Shown here piece by piece: positions 1 to 6,287 of a stretch of 13,664 nt of DNA; position 1 is the first letter of the stretch, and every line of letters starts with the position of its first letter. The position numbers and the translations under genes were made by a program. The stretch is from an uncultured Clostridia bacterium (GTDB lineage Bacteria; Bacillota; Clostridia; TANB77; UBA1234): assembly GCA_947624765.1 (NCBI GenBank), contig CANQLS010000016.1, positions 1-13,664 on the forward strand. Reading direction: 5' to 3'. The notes below the pieces were generated by a model. That model saw only the letters and a program-made list of their open reading frames with translations, did not search any database and was not told the origin of the DNA.

Positions 1-206
1 TCATCTGCTACTGCTTTGTCTCCATAAAGAATTGCGGCTTTTGTTTGAACAGCTGATTGAATTTCTGAATAGTCTTGACAATATTTTGCGAAGTTAGCTT
101 GATCTGGTGCGTTTTGGATTGAACCAATAACGATAGCTGCTAAAATAATGATAACGATAATTGTGATAATTAACGCGATCAAAGAAATACCTTTTTGATT
201 TTTCAT
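1..206 (-). CDS. Type IV pilin-like protein, N-terminal 68 residues (3' end outside window)
   Basis: This is the start of a prepilin-like subunit. The visible protein opens MKNQKGISLIALIITIIVII, giving a short basic leader (residues 1-6, ending K5-G6), a likely prepilin-peptidase site after G6, and a hydrophobic helix to about residue 27, then a soluble region with one Cys (C42). In canonical T4 pilins the fifth mature residue is Glu; here it is Ala (A11). Such Glu5-lacking 'KGI(S/T)LIALxITII' N-termini are, to my knowledge, common in Clostridia. The ATG at 206 is preceded by a strong GGAGG about 8 nt upstream. It lies 98 nt after the PilP-position gene and is probably the last visible member of the pilus cluster. 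It could be a major or minor pilin or a competence-type pseudopilin; the C-terminal domain that would decide is outside the window. Confidence 0.8.
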   Translation of the reverse strand, partial: MKNQKGISLIALIITIIVIIILAAIVIGSIQNAPDQANFAKYCQDYSEIQSAVQTKAAILYGDKAVAD

Positions 207-232
207 AATAATTTTCCTCCTTTAAATTGGTC

Positions 233-255
233 CCTTATATTGCATACATATAAGG
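233..255 (-). promoter_or_regulatory. 5' leader hairpin of the pilin gene
   Basis: An 8-bp perfect inverted repeat (CCTTATAT / ATATAAGG) with a 7-nt loop ends about 8 nt before the GGAGG of the pilin gene. No T-run follows it on the minus strand, so it is not a usual terminator. A structure at or near the 5' end of the pilin message could stabilise the mRNA or mark a processing site; that role is inferred. Confidence 0.45.
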
Positions 256-256
256 C

Positions 257-285
257 TTTTAGATTAATTATATTTTAATCTAAAA
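257..285 (-). promoter_or_regulatory. AT-rich hairpin with embedded TATAAT between PilP-position gene and pilin
   Basis: An 11-bp perfect inverted repeat (TTTTAGATTAA / TTAATCTAAAA) flanks a 7-nt loop. On the minus strand a perfect TATAAT lies at 272-267, within the loop and its edge. The matching -35 region (around 290-296) is poor, so a separate pilin promoter is only possible. As RNA the hairpin lacks a following T-tract, which argues against strong termination. It could instead be a weak attenuator or processing site that lets the pilin be expressed at a different level from the assembly genes. Confidence 0.4.
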
Positions 286-304
286 AATGCTGACGTTTCG
301 TACT

Positions 305-796
305 TTAATATTCTGCTTCAGTACCGCCAGTGTTTAGACGACTTGGGTCTATACTTCCAGCATTAACTGTATCATCAACACTATCCATAATGCCTTGAAC
401 AGGATCATTATAATAGTCTGACGGTTGCATGTTTCCTTCATCAACTGGTGGTACATAACCTGAAACAGTACCGCTTACTTTTTCAGTAGGTATATCCGTT
501 TCACCGCCTATGCTACTAAACGGATTTATCTTGCCCGGAAGAACTAATTTAATTAATTCATAATATCTTAATTCTTGCGCGCTAGACATAAAAGTCTCCG
601 TCTCGCTCGTCGTGTTTTCTACATCCCCCCTTACACTGTATTCATTTCTATTAATTTTACTATAATGTATAGATTCAGGAATTTGCTTTGAAAAAGGTAT
701 CTTGTTATAAAAGGCAACCACAATCACGGCTCCAATAACGAGGATAAGTATACAAGATATTCCAATCTCTTTCAATACCCTTTTAAAAATTTCCAT
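305..796 (-). CDS. Small membrane-anchored protein in the PilP position of a T4P cluster
   Basis: A 163-residue protein with a short cytoplasmic N-terminus, one transmembrane helix (about residues 12-30) and an extracellular, low-complexity, Ser/Thr/Glu/Gly-rich region. I recognise no full domain. Residues 88-95 read GKINPFSS, which recalls the '(D/N)PF' tract of PilP/GspC-type proteins, but this is too short to assign homology. The C-terminus (about 100-163) is acidic and probably unstructured. It starts at an ATG with AAAGGAG upstream, 20 nt after the PilO-like gene, so it is co-transcribed with it. Position makes a role in the pilus alignment complex likely. PilP is normally a lipoprotein that contacts the outer-membrane secretin; here there is a TM anchor and no lipobox, as expected in a monoderm. 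Confidence 0.7.
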   Translation of the reverse strand: MEIFKRVLKEIGISCILILVIGAVIVVAFYNKIPFSKQIPESIHYSKINRNEYSVRGDVENTTSETETFMSSAQELRYYELIKLVLPGKINPFSSIGGETDIPTEKVSGTVSGYVPPVDEGNMQPSDYYNDPVQGIMDSVDDTVNAGSIDPSRLNTGGTEAEY

Positions 797-816
797 GTTC
801 GATTCTCCTTTTTTGT

Positions 817-1401
817 TTAATCTGTTTCTGCAGTAGTAATAATATTAACGCCTGTTACAAAAAACGTAGCTTTCGTAACTGAATCTGAGCTTCCTCCTTG
901 CATAACAATATTATTCACACGAAATGCAAGTTCAGCATCATTTTCCAAGTCATAAATGAAATTAACAATAGATATATATTGACCAGAAACATCAAAGTCA
1001 AGTACAGGTGTATTTGTCTCTGGTTCAATTTTAATCTTTACATTATTACTGTTAGCATACGTACCAATCTTCATCCATAGGAAATCTAACATATATTGTT
1101 CTTTTTTATTAGCCTCTGCAATTTCCTCAGCTGAAGCTGTTAAAGCCAAATCGTCATATTCCTTTTTTCTTTTACTAAATTCTGACTTCACACTTTGTAA
1201 TCTTCTTTCATTGTCAGGATAAGTTGATGAATTCAATTTTTCCAATTCCTCTATTTTTTCATCAACAGTTGCATTTCCTTCTACTAAAGCATGATATGAA
1301 GGAATTTCTAAACTTCCTAATACAATTCCATTTTGCACTGCGGTATAAATACCATAAATGAGAAGTCCGCAAAGAACTACTAATAATAATTTTTTAATCA
1401 T
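817..1401 (-). CDS. pilO: PilO-like type IV pilus alignment-complex protein
   Basis: A 194-residue bitopic membrane protein. It has one N-terminal TM helix (about residues 4-22), a charged helical, probably coiled-coil segment (about 44-82), a second helix (about 90-115), and a small alpha/beta domain (about 118-190) ending in alternating beta strands. This is the layout of PilO, which pairs with PilN on the outer face of the membrane to link the cytoplasmic motor platform to the pilus. Its ATG overlaps the stop of the upstream PilM-PilN gene in an ATGA arrangement, a strong sign of translational coupling and of paired function. GGAGAG inside the upstream reading frame can serve as its ribosome binding site. 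The assignment rests on architecture and context more than on diagnostic residues. Confidence 0.78.
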   Translation of the reverse strand: MIKKLLLVVLCGLLIYGIYTAVQNGIVLGSLEIPSYHALVEGNATVDEKIEELEKLNSSTYPDNERRLQSVKSEFSKRKKEYDDLALTASAEEIAEANKKEQYMLDFLWMKIGTYANSNNVKIKIEPETNTPVLDFDVSGQYISIVNFIYDLENDAELAFRVNNIVMQGGSSDSVTKATFFVTGVNIITTAETD

Positions 1402-3194
1402 GGCAACTCTCCATTAACTTGAATTTTTATATCGTTATCCATACTGATAACCTGCATGTCTACATTATTTAATGCCTTTTCCAATTTCAACCTAGATACG
1501 AAATAACCAAGTTGTGCATATTTTCCTGAAGATGCTTCAAGCGTTACACGATTGTCTGTTGTAACATTAACAGATGTAACTTTAACATCTTCTGGAATAA
1601 TAAACATTAATTGACTCATGAAGTTAGGTACATCAAACGAACGCTCTGTTCTAGATTTAATTTGATCTAAAATTCTTGTTAGCTTGTCCGTCTTTGTTTG
1701 ATATTCCACTTGTTGTGTATCAATATAACTGATGTCTGATTTAATATTTTCTATTTCATTCTCTGTGTATTTGATGTTTTGTTCAGCTTCCGCAATCTTC
1801 GCTTGTATAACAGAATTACTATAATATGATAATCCAGAATATGCTATGAAAACAGCTAGAAGCGATATTGCACCTCTGATAAGCCAAGCATCAAATCCGT
1901 CTAAAGCAAATGTCTTTTTCTCTTTTTCAGGTTCAGCATTTATAATATTGCCACTTCCTACATTCTCATCAAATTCTACATTAGGCTTAATGCTTGTACC
2001 TTTCTTTTCATTTCCTCCTTTATGGAATGGCACTTTAAGAGGTACTTTTTCTTTTGGAGCAGACTTCTTAGAAGTATTAACATGGTTGTTTATCCATTCC
2101 TTTACTTTTCTTATGCCGTCCATTTTCATTAAATTTGAAAATTGTCTTTTCAAAGTCTCAGCATTTAATGTTGGAGTTGGGCTTGAACAAAAGTCTAATT
2201 CTTTTTCACGGAACCCAAGTCCATTTAATGCTAATGCAACTGCACTATTAACTTCAATAATATCTTTAGCATTGCTTGCTTCTTTACTAACGAAAAATGG
2301 TTTTAAGATTTCGCAAACTTGAGCTTCAAATATTTCTTGAAAATATATATCTAAATTATTAATGATAACGCCTGTACCAGTTAAATAAATTTTTCTGATT
2401 TCTGCACCATACTCGGCAATAGCTCTTTTTACTCTTTCTCGCAAATCATACATAGCTGGCAATAACAATTCCATTACTTGTTTTTGTTCATCTGTTAATG
2501 AATAATCATCTTCAAAATTAATAGTAATGCCTTTGCATGCCTCATAAGCTTTTGCGTATGAATTAAACTTATCAGCTAAACGAGAAATGATGTCTTCCAT
2601 TCCAATAGAAATCGTTGCAATTTTAGCTACCTCACCTTTTGTAATGACAGTAACAGTTGTTTCATCTTCAATGTTAACTATTGCAATTTGCTCTCCTAAG
2701 CCTTTATCTTTTAAGATATTAGGAATAGAAAACGCCATAGAAGAAAGACTAGTTAATTTCTCCTCTTCAAACATTTGCCAAAGATTTGAAAGCTCTGCTT
2801 TATTAGCTGAAATACAAATTGCTTTGTAAGAATCTGCTTTATCTGTGTTACGAACTAATGAATATCTCATCTCCATTACAGATGCTGGCATACCTTTTTC
2901 TGTACAATAACTTTCGAATTCTGTTTTTAACAATTCTTTAATATCTCTGTCTTTAAGCTTATTAAAAACGTTGAATTCGATATAGTTTTCTCTTGTGATA
3001 TTCATGCATAAATCTTCACCAGAACTATTTGTTTCACTGATAATAGATTTTACAGTTTCTTCAAGATTTTCATAAAACTTAACTCCATAAGCAGACACAT
3101 CAATAAGTGAGCTTGCCTTATCTCTTGACACTTTTGCATATTTAATTAAATTTTTTTGTACATATACTCCAAGACAGTTTGGCATAGTATTCAA
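1398..3194 (-). CDS. pilM: PilM-PilN fusion protein, type IV pilus inner-membrane platform
   Basis: A 598-residue protein joining two proteins that are normally separate. Residues about 1-335 follow the PilM (FtsA/actin-like) fold, ending near the 'SAVALALNGLG' tract at 317-327. Residues about 365-430 are a Lys/Pro/Asn/Glu-rich, probably flexible linker. Residues 436-456 form a TM helix, 463-515 a coiled coil, and 520-598 a PilN-like domain outside the membrane. In separate systems the PilN N-terminal INLLP-type peptide docks into PilM; no such motif is visible before the TM here. PilM nucleotide motifs look eroded: phosphate-1 reads LGVYVQKNLIK (8-18) and phosphate-2 AIVNIEDETTVTV (171-183), without the usual acidic and glycine residues, while a GTG at 273-275 keeps the adenosine-loop pattern. 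The start is ambiguous: TTG at 3194 lies only 3 nt from AAGGGAG, whereas ATG at 3185 is 12 nt away. It is 34 nt downstream of the SLH-like gene. Confidence 0.85.
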   Translation of the reverse strand: MNTMPNCLGVYVQKNLIKYAKVSRDKASSLIDVSAYGVKFYENLEETVKSIISETNSSGEDLCMNITRENYIEFNVFNKLKDRDIKELLKTEFESYCTEKGMPASVMEMRYSLVRNTDKADSYKAICISANKAELSNLWQMFEEEKLTSLSSMAFSIPNILKDKGLGEQIAIVNIEDETTVTVITKGEVAKIATISIGMEDIISRLADKFNSYAKAYEACKGITINFEDDYSLTDEQKQVMELLLPAMYDLRERVKRAIAEYGAEIRKIYLTGTGVIINNLDIYFQEIFEAQVCEILKPFFVSKEASNAKDIIEVNSAVALALNGLGFREKELDFCSSPTPTLNAETLKRQFSNLMKMDGIRKVKEWINNHVNTSKKSAPKEKVPLKVPFHKGGNEKKGTSIKPNVEFDENVGSGNIINAEPEKEKKTFALDGFDAWLIRGAISLLAVFIAYSGLSYYSNSVIQAKIAEAEQNIKYTENEIENIKSDISYIDTQQVEYQTKTDKLTRILDQIKSRTERSFDVPNFMSQLMFIIPEDVKVTSVNVTTDNRVTLEASSGKYAQLGYFVSRLKLEKALNNVDMQVISMDNDIKIQVNGELP

Positions 3195-3228
3195 CTACTC
3201 CCTTTTCAAGAATTTTAATACTTACTTC

Positions 3229-4029
3229 TTACTCCTCTATTTCTCCTTCTTCTTCAGCCGGATTGAAGTCAAACACTTCAAAGCGGTATAAGAAAGTTAA
3301 CATCTCTGAATATGTCAATTCTTTATCTAGCATTAAATCTCCTGCATATCCCTCTAATATTCTTGTATCTTCAAATTGTTCTAATACACTCTCATCACTT
3401 GCTGAGTCATTAGACAATAAGCTATACATTAACAATAGGAATTCTCTTCTAGTCATATCACCTGCATAAGGAATAATACCATAATCTAAGATTGCAGTAT
3501 TTTTTACATTTCCTAATTGCGATAATACATAATCTCTATATTCTTTATCATCAATTAAATTAGCTGCTTTATATTTAGAAAGTGATAAATATAAGTCTAT
3601 ATTTTTTACGTTGTTTTTTGTAATATAATTTCTATATTGGTCGAACGTCTTTCTGCCATGGTCAACATAGCTCGCAGCAATTCTATATTCGTCTGGTGTT
3701 AATGATGTACGTGAAGTATATGAATTAACTAATTCAAAAACTCCCGCAACTACATTATTCAAATAAGTCATGTCATCGTTATGATGAATTGACTTTTGAG
3801 AAGGATTTACACCTTTAAACTCTAAATATTTTACAATCGTTGTGTATAAATCTTCCATTGTTACTGGTTGATCTAATTTTGATTGTGATTTTACGGCAGT
3901 AAGCCCTTTTTGCAACCCCCACTCATATCCAGGAGTACCCCACCATGCAGCAAAGCATGTAGTGGAAAGCATTGCAAAAATCGCAATAAATGCCAATATT
4001 TTCACAAGAATTTTCTGACCTTTTCTCAT
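3229..4029 (-). CDS. Secreted SLH-like repeat protein, first gene of the pilus cluster
   Basis: A 266-residue exported protein. I chose the ATG at 4029: AAAAGGTG lies about 6 nt upstream and translation then begins directly with a classic signal peptide (basic MRKGQK, hydrophobic 7-24, cleavage near A27). An upstream in-frame TTG at 4059 would only add ten residues before the signal. The mature part holds divergent S-layer-homology-like segments: about 28-68 (WGTPGYEWGLQKGL then PVTMEDLYTTIVKYL), about 150-205 (ending DMTRREFLLLMYSLL) and about 215-250 (EDTRILEGYAG then ELTYSEMLTFLYRF). SLH domains bind secondary cell-wall polymers, so this protein may sit in the wall. The C-terminus is acidic. 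It is the first gene after the 4111-4139 promoter and is followed 34 nt later by PilM-PilN. A pilus-related wall function is inferred from position only. Confidence 0.75.
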   Translation of the reverse strand: MRKGQKILVKILAFIAIFAMLSTTCFAAWWGTPGYEWGLQKGLTAVKSQSKLDQPVTMEDLYTTIVKYLEFKGVNPSQKSIHHNDDMTYLNNVVAGVFELVNSYTSRTSLTPDEYRIAASYVDHGRKTFDQYRNYITKNNVKNIDLYLSLSKYKAANLIDDKEYRDYVLSQLGNVKNTAILDYGIIPYAGDMTRREFLLLMYSLLSNDSASDESVLEQFEDTRILEGYAGDLMLDKELTYSEMLTFLYRFEVFDFNPAEEEGEIEE

Positions 4030-4110
4030 TTTTTCACACCTTTTTCTATTATTAATCAATCTTTTCCTTAGTATTTCTTATATTACCATTTATATGCATT
4101 CTTTACTAGT

Positions 4111-4139
4111 ATTTTAAACATAAAAATTGTGTATTGCAA
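4111..4139 (-). promoter_or_regulatory. Sigma-A-like promoter of the pilus cluster
   Basis: On the minus strand TTGCAA (4139-4134) is followed, after exactly 17 nt, by TAAAAT (4116-4111). This gives a start site near 4104 and a leader of about 75 nt before the ATG at 4029. An alternative extended -10 (TGGTAATAT, 4088-4080) lacks a matching -35. It is the best promoter candidate in the 303-nt gap between iscS and the SLH-like gene. Confidence 0.6.
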
Positions 4140-4142
4140 TAC
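4131..4142. promoter_or_regulatory. Perfect 12-bp palindrome covering the -35 box
   Basis: GTATTGCAATAC reads identically on both strands and contains the whole -35 hexamer TTGCAA. A dimeric regulator bound here would block RNA polymerase, so a repressor operator is a reasonable inference. No regulator gene is present in the window. Confidence 0.45.
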
Positions 4143-4154
4143 TTATAAATCATT

Positions 4155-4184
4155 TGTAATATAAATGTAACATTTTTGTAATAT
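4155..4184. repeat. Three TGTAAYAT repeats at exact 11-bp spacing upstream of the pilus promoter
   Basis: On the plus strand TGTAATAT (4155-4162), TGTAACAT (4166-4173) and TGTAATAT (4177-4184) are separated by AAA and TTT. All three therefore recur every 11 bp, about one helical turn. The block lies roughly 50-80 nt upstream of the predicted start site, a usual place for activator binding, so it may be a cooperative binding array on one face of the DNA. The function is inferred from geometry. Confidence 0.5.
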
Positions 4185-4301
4185 TTAAGTGTATTCTGTC
4201 AACCCAGAAAAGTTTTTGTAGAAAAAAATCAAAAAGAAAAAATTCGTTGAGTTTAAATTAAATACATACATTTTATATCTTCAAATCCATGTAAATGCGA
4301 G

Positions 4302-4330
4302 TGTAGCGGCGGCCAGTGGCCGCCATTACA
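4302..4330 (-). terminator. GC-rich hairpin after iscS (possible transcript 3' end)
   Basis: A 7-bp all-G/C perfect stem (GGCGGCC / GGCCGCC, 4308-4314 and 4318-4324) closes a 3-nt loop. Outer TGTA/TACA arms extend it, with a small internal mismatch. It begins 3 nt after the iscS stop codon. On the minus strand no T-run follows, so it is not a textbook intrinsic terminator. It may be a 3' stability structure, a weak terminator, or a dispersed repeat. The rest of the gap 4030-4332 is very AT-rich and holds the promoter, palindrome and repeats listed separately. Confidence 0.4.
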
Positions 4331-4332
4331 TT

Positions 4333-5481
4333 TTATTTTTCAGCACCTCTTAGTTTTTTTACAAATGTTTCTAATTTTTCTACTGTTTCTTCTACTTCTT
4401 CCATTTTATTTTCTTCTCCAAATGTTACTCGCAATGAACTTCTTGCTAGTTCTGGTGATAGTCCTGTTGCCATTAATACATGTGATGGATTTGATGAACC
4501 AGAATTACATGCGGAACCACTGGATGTATAAATACCATTTGCAGATAATAATAACAATAATGTTTCTCCCTCTATTCCGCTAAAAGATATATTAGCATTT
4601 CCTGGAAGTCTTATAGTGGGATGTCCATTTAATTTTACATCAGGAATTTTTTCAAAAACTTTTTGAATATAAACATCACGAAGTTTTTGTAATTTTTGAT
4701 AATATCTATCCACATTTTCTGTAGATAATTCAATTGCTTTTCCTAACCCCACAATTCCAGGAACATTTTCTGTACCAGCTCTTTTGTTATTTTCTTGATG
4801 TCCACCATGAATAATTGGTTCAAAATTTATTCCTTTTCTTACATACAAAGCACCTACACCTTTCGGACCATAAAACTTATGCCCTGACAAAGATAAAGCA
4901 TCTATATTTTGCTTCTTCACATCTATTGCAATATTTCCTATAGCCTGAACTGCATCAGTATGAAATACAATATGATGTTCTTTAGCAATTTTAGCAATTT
5001 CTTCAATTGGTTCAATTGTTCCAATTTCATTATTTGCATACATAACACTAATTAAAATTGTATCATTTCTAATTGCTCTTTTAAGTTCTTCCAAATTTAT
5101 CATTCCGTATTTATCCACATTCAAATACGTTATATCAAAACCTTCCTTTTCTAATGACAAACAAGTTTTTAAAACCGCCATATGCTCTATTTTGCTAGTA
5201 ATAATATGTCTGCCTTTTCGTTTATTTGCTCTTGCAAATCCTGCAATAAAAAGATTATCTGATTCTGAACCTCCAGAAGTAAAATAAATTTCTTCTGGTA
5301 ATGCACCTAATGCTTTTGCTACTTGTTCTCTAGAATGTTCTACTGCTTTTTTGCTTTCCTGTCCTATAGTATAAATGGAAGAAGCATTTCCATATTTTTG
5401 ATAAAAATAAGGAAGCATTTCTTTTAAAACTTCTTGCTTCGTGTAAGTTGTTGCAGCATGGTCTAAATAAATACTATTCAT
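4333..5481 (-). CDS. iscS: Cysteine desulfurase, IscS/NifS family
   Basis: A 382-residue PLP enzyme that removes sulfur from L-cysteine, passing it as a persulfide to Fe-S cluster or tRNA thiolation pathways in the cytoplasm. The length is typical and the key residues are present: the N-terminal YLDHAATT tract (5-12), His100 (in SKIEH) that stacks on PLP, D176 and Q179 in HTDAVQ, the PLP-binding K202 in SGHKFYGPKG, the catalytic C325 in SSGSACNSG, and R351 in SSLRVTFG. The SGSAC loop fits the group I (IscS/NifS) type. AAAGGAG lies about 8 nt upstream of the ATG. No iscU, iscR or thiI is seen beside it, so the sulfur acceptor is unknown. It stands between the tmk terminator and the pilus promoter. 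I see no clear promoter of its own in 5482-5524. Confidence 0.95.
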   Translation of the reverse strand: MNSIYLDHAATTYTKQEVLKEMLPYFYQKYGNASSIYTIGQESKKAVEHSREQVAKALGALPEEIYFTSGGSESDNLFIAGFARANKRKGRHIITSKIEHMAVLKTCLSLEKEGFDITYLNVDKYGMINLEELKRAIRNDTILISVMYANNEIGTIEPIEEIAKIAKEHHIVFHTDAVQAIGNIAIDVKKQNIDALSLSGHKFYGPKGVGALYVRKGINFEPIIHGGHQENNKRAGTENVPGIVGLGKAIELSTENVDRYYQKLQKLRDVYIQKVFEKIPDVKLNGHPTIRLPGNANISFSGIEGETLLLLLSANGIYTSSGSACNSGSSNPSHVLMATGLSPELARSSLRVTFGEENKMEEVEETVEKLETFVKKLRGAEK

Positions 5482-5524
5482 TTTATTTACTCCTTTCTTG
5501 AAATGCTTTCATCTATTAATACGT

Positions 5525-5564
5525 AAAAAAATACATATAATATCCCTCAAGATATTATATGTAT
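5525..5564 (-). terminator. Intrinsic terminator of the gltX-ileS-tmk operon
   Basis: A perfect 14-bp inverted repeat (5531-5544 with 5551-5564) encloses a 6-nt loop and on the minus strand runs straight into TTTTTT (5530-5525). It lies about 40 nt after the tmk stop. The stem is nearly all A/T, but its length and T-run fit rho-independent termination and it separates this operon from iscS. Confidence 0.8.
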
Positions 5565-5603
5565 CTTTTACTTTTTTGTTTTTCAATATTCAATAGTGTA
5601 TAT

Positions 5604-6278
5604 TTATAAATATTTTTTTATTTCATTATAAATTTCGTTATGAATATCTTCTACAGTTCTAATTTCTCCCTTATCATTGCAACATTTCAAATGATACCAA
5701 TTATATTTTTCAGAAACGTAAATTCCTGCTAGATAAGCTGATTTTAAATGTTCTTCATTTCTTTCATGAATGTCTTTTTTCTCTTCGTTTGTAAATTTAT
5801 TTTTTCTGTTTTTCATTAACTCTTGTGCTTTCTCTAGTGGCATATCTAAGAAAAATACTTTAGTAGGTGTAGGAAGCCCCATAATGCCAAACTCTAAATT
5901 ATAAAGCCAGTCTAAAAATTTATTGCGTTCATCTAAATCACTAATTTTTCCTGCTTGATGTACCATATTAGCAGTAGTATATCTATCTAGCACGATAACA
6001 TTTCCATCATTTATTGCTTTTTCCATCTCCTGCTTATAACACGCATATCTATCTACTGAGAAAAATAGTGAAGCAACATATGGACTTATTTCTTGTGCAT
6101 TTTCTCCAAACTCTCCTGCCAAATACATTTTTACTAAAGTAGATGACGGATTTTCATATCTCGGGAAAGAATATTTTTTGTATGGAATTTTTTCCGCTTC
6201 TAGTCGTGAACAAAGTGCTTCTATTTGTGTCTGTTTACCACTACCATCTGTACCATCTATCACAAAAATTTTTGCCAT
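5604..6278 (-). CDS. tmk: Thymidylate kinase-like nucleotide kinase
   Basis: A 224-residue P-loop kinase expected to phosphorylate dTMP to dTDP with ATP for DNA synthesis. Visible motifs are the P-loop GTDGSGKQT (9-17), a substrate-binding YSFPRYENP tract (36-44), the family's DR(Y/H)-type motif DRY (98-100) with following TTANMVHQAGK, and a charged lid region (about 156-178) with NRKNK and HERNEEH. The residue after the P-loop lysine is Gln16 rather than the usual Ser/Thr, with Thr17 next. I believe this occurs in a clostridial Tmk-like subgroup, but it may mark altered metal coordination or substrate choice. The ATG is preceded by AAGGAGGAG and lies 9 nt after the ileS stop, so it is the last gene of that operon, before the terminator. 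A different deoxynucleotide monophosphate kinase activity cannot be excluded. Confidence 0.87.
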   Translation of the reverse strand: MAKIFVIDGTDGSGKQTQIEALCSRLEAEKIPYKKYSFPRYENPSSTLVKMYLAGEFGENAQEISPYVASLFFSVDRYACYKQEMEKAINDGNVIVLDRYTTANMVHQAGKISDLDERNKFLDWLYNLEFGIMGLPTPTKVFFLDMPLEKAQELMKNRKNKFTNEEKKDIHERNEEHLKSAYLAGIYVSEKYNWYHLKCCNDKGEIRTVEDIHNEIYNEIKKYL

Positions 6279-6287
6279 GACTCCTCC

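Noticed and set aside
1846..2322. A 158-codon plus-strand open frame opposite the PilM-PilN gene
   Set aside because: It is fully antisense to a convincing coding region, lies over its linker/TM part, and the protein looks like no family.
4030..4059. TTG start at 4059 for the SLH-like gene
   Set aside because: It would put ten polar residues before the signal peptide, and the ribosome binding site fits the ATG at 4029.
4197..4202. A perfect minus-strand TTGACA (-35-like) in the 4030-4332 gap
   Set aside because: No acceptable -10 occurs 16-18 nt downstream; the TTGCAA/TAAAAT pair at 4111-4139 is better.
4316..4583. Overlapping plus-strand open frames opposite the iscS 3' end
   Set aside because: They are antisense to the well-supported iscS, including its catalytic Cys region, and are low-complexity Leu/Phe/Ser translations.
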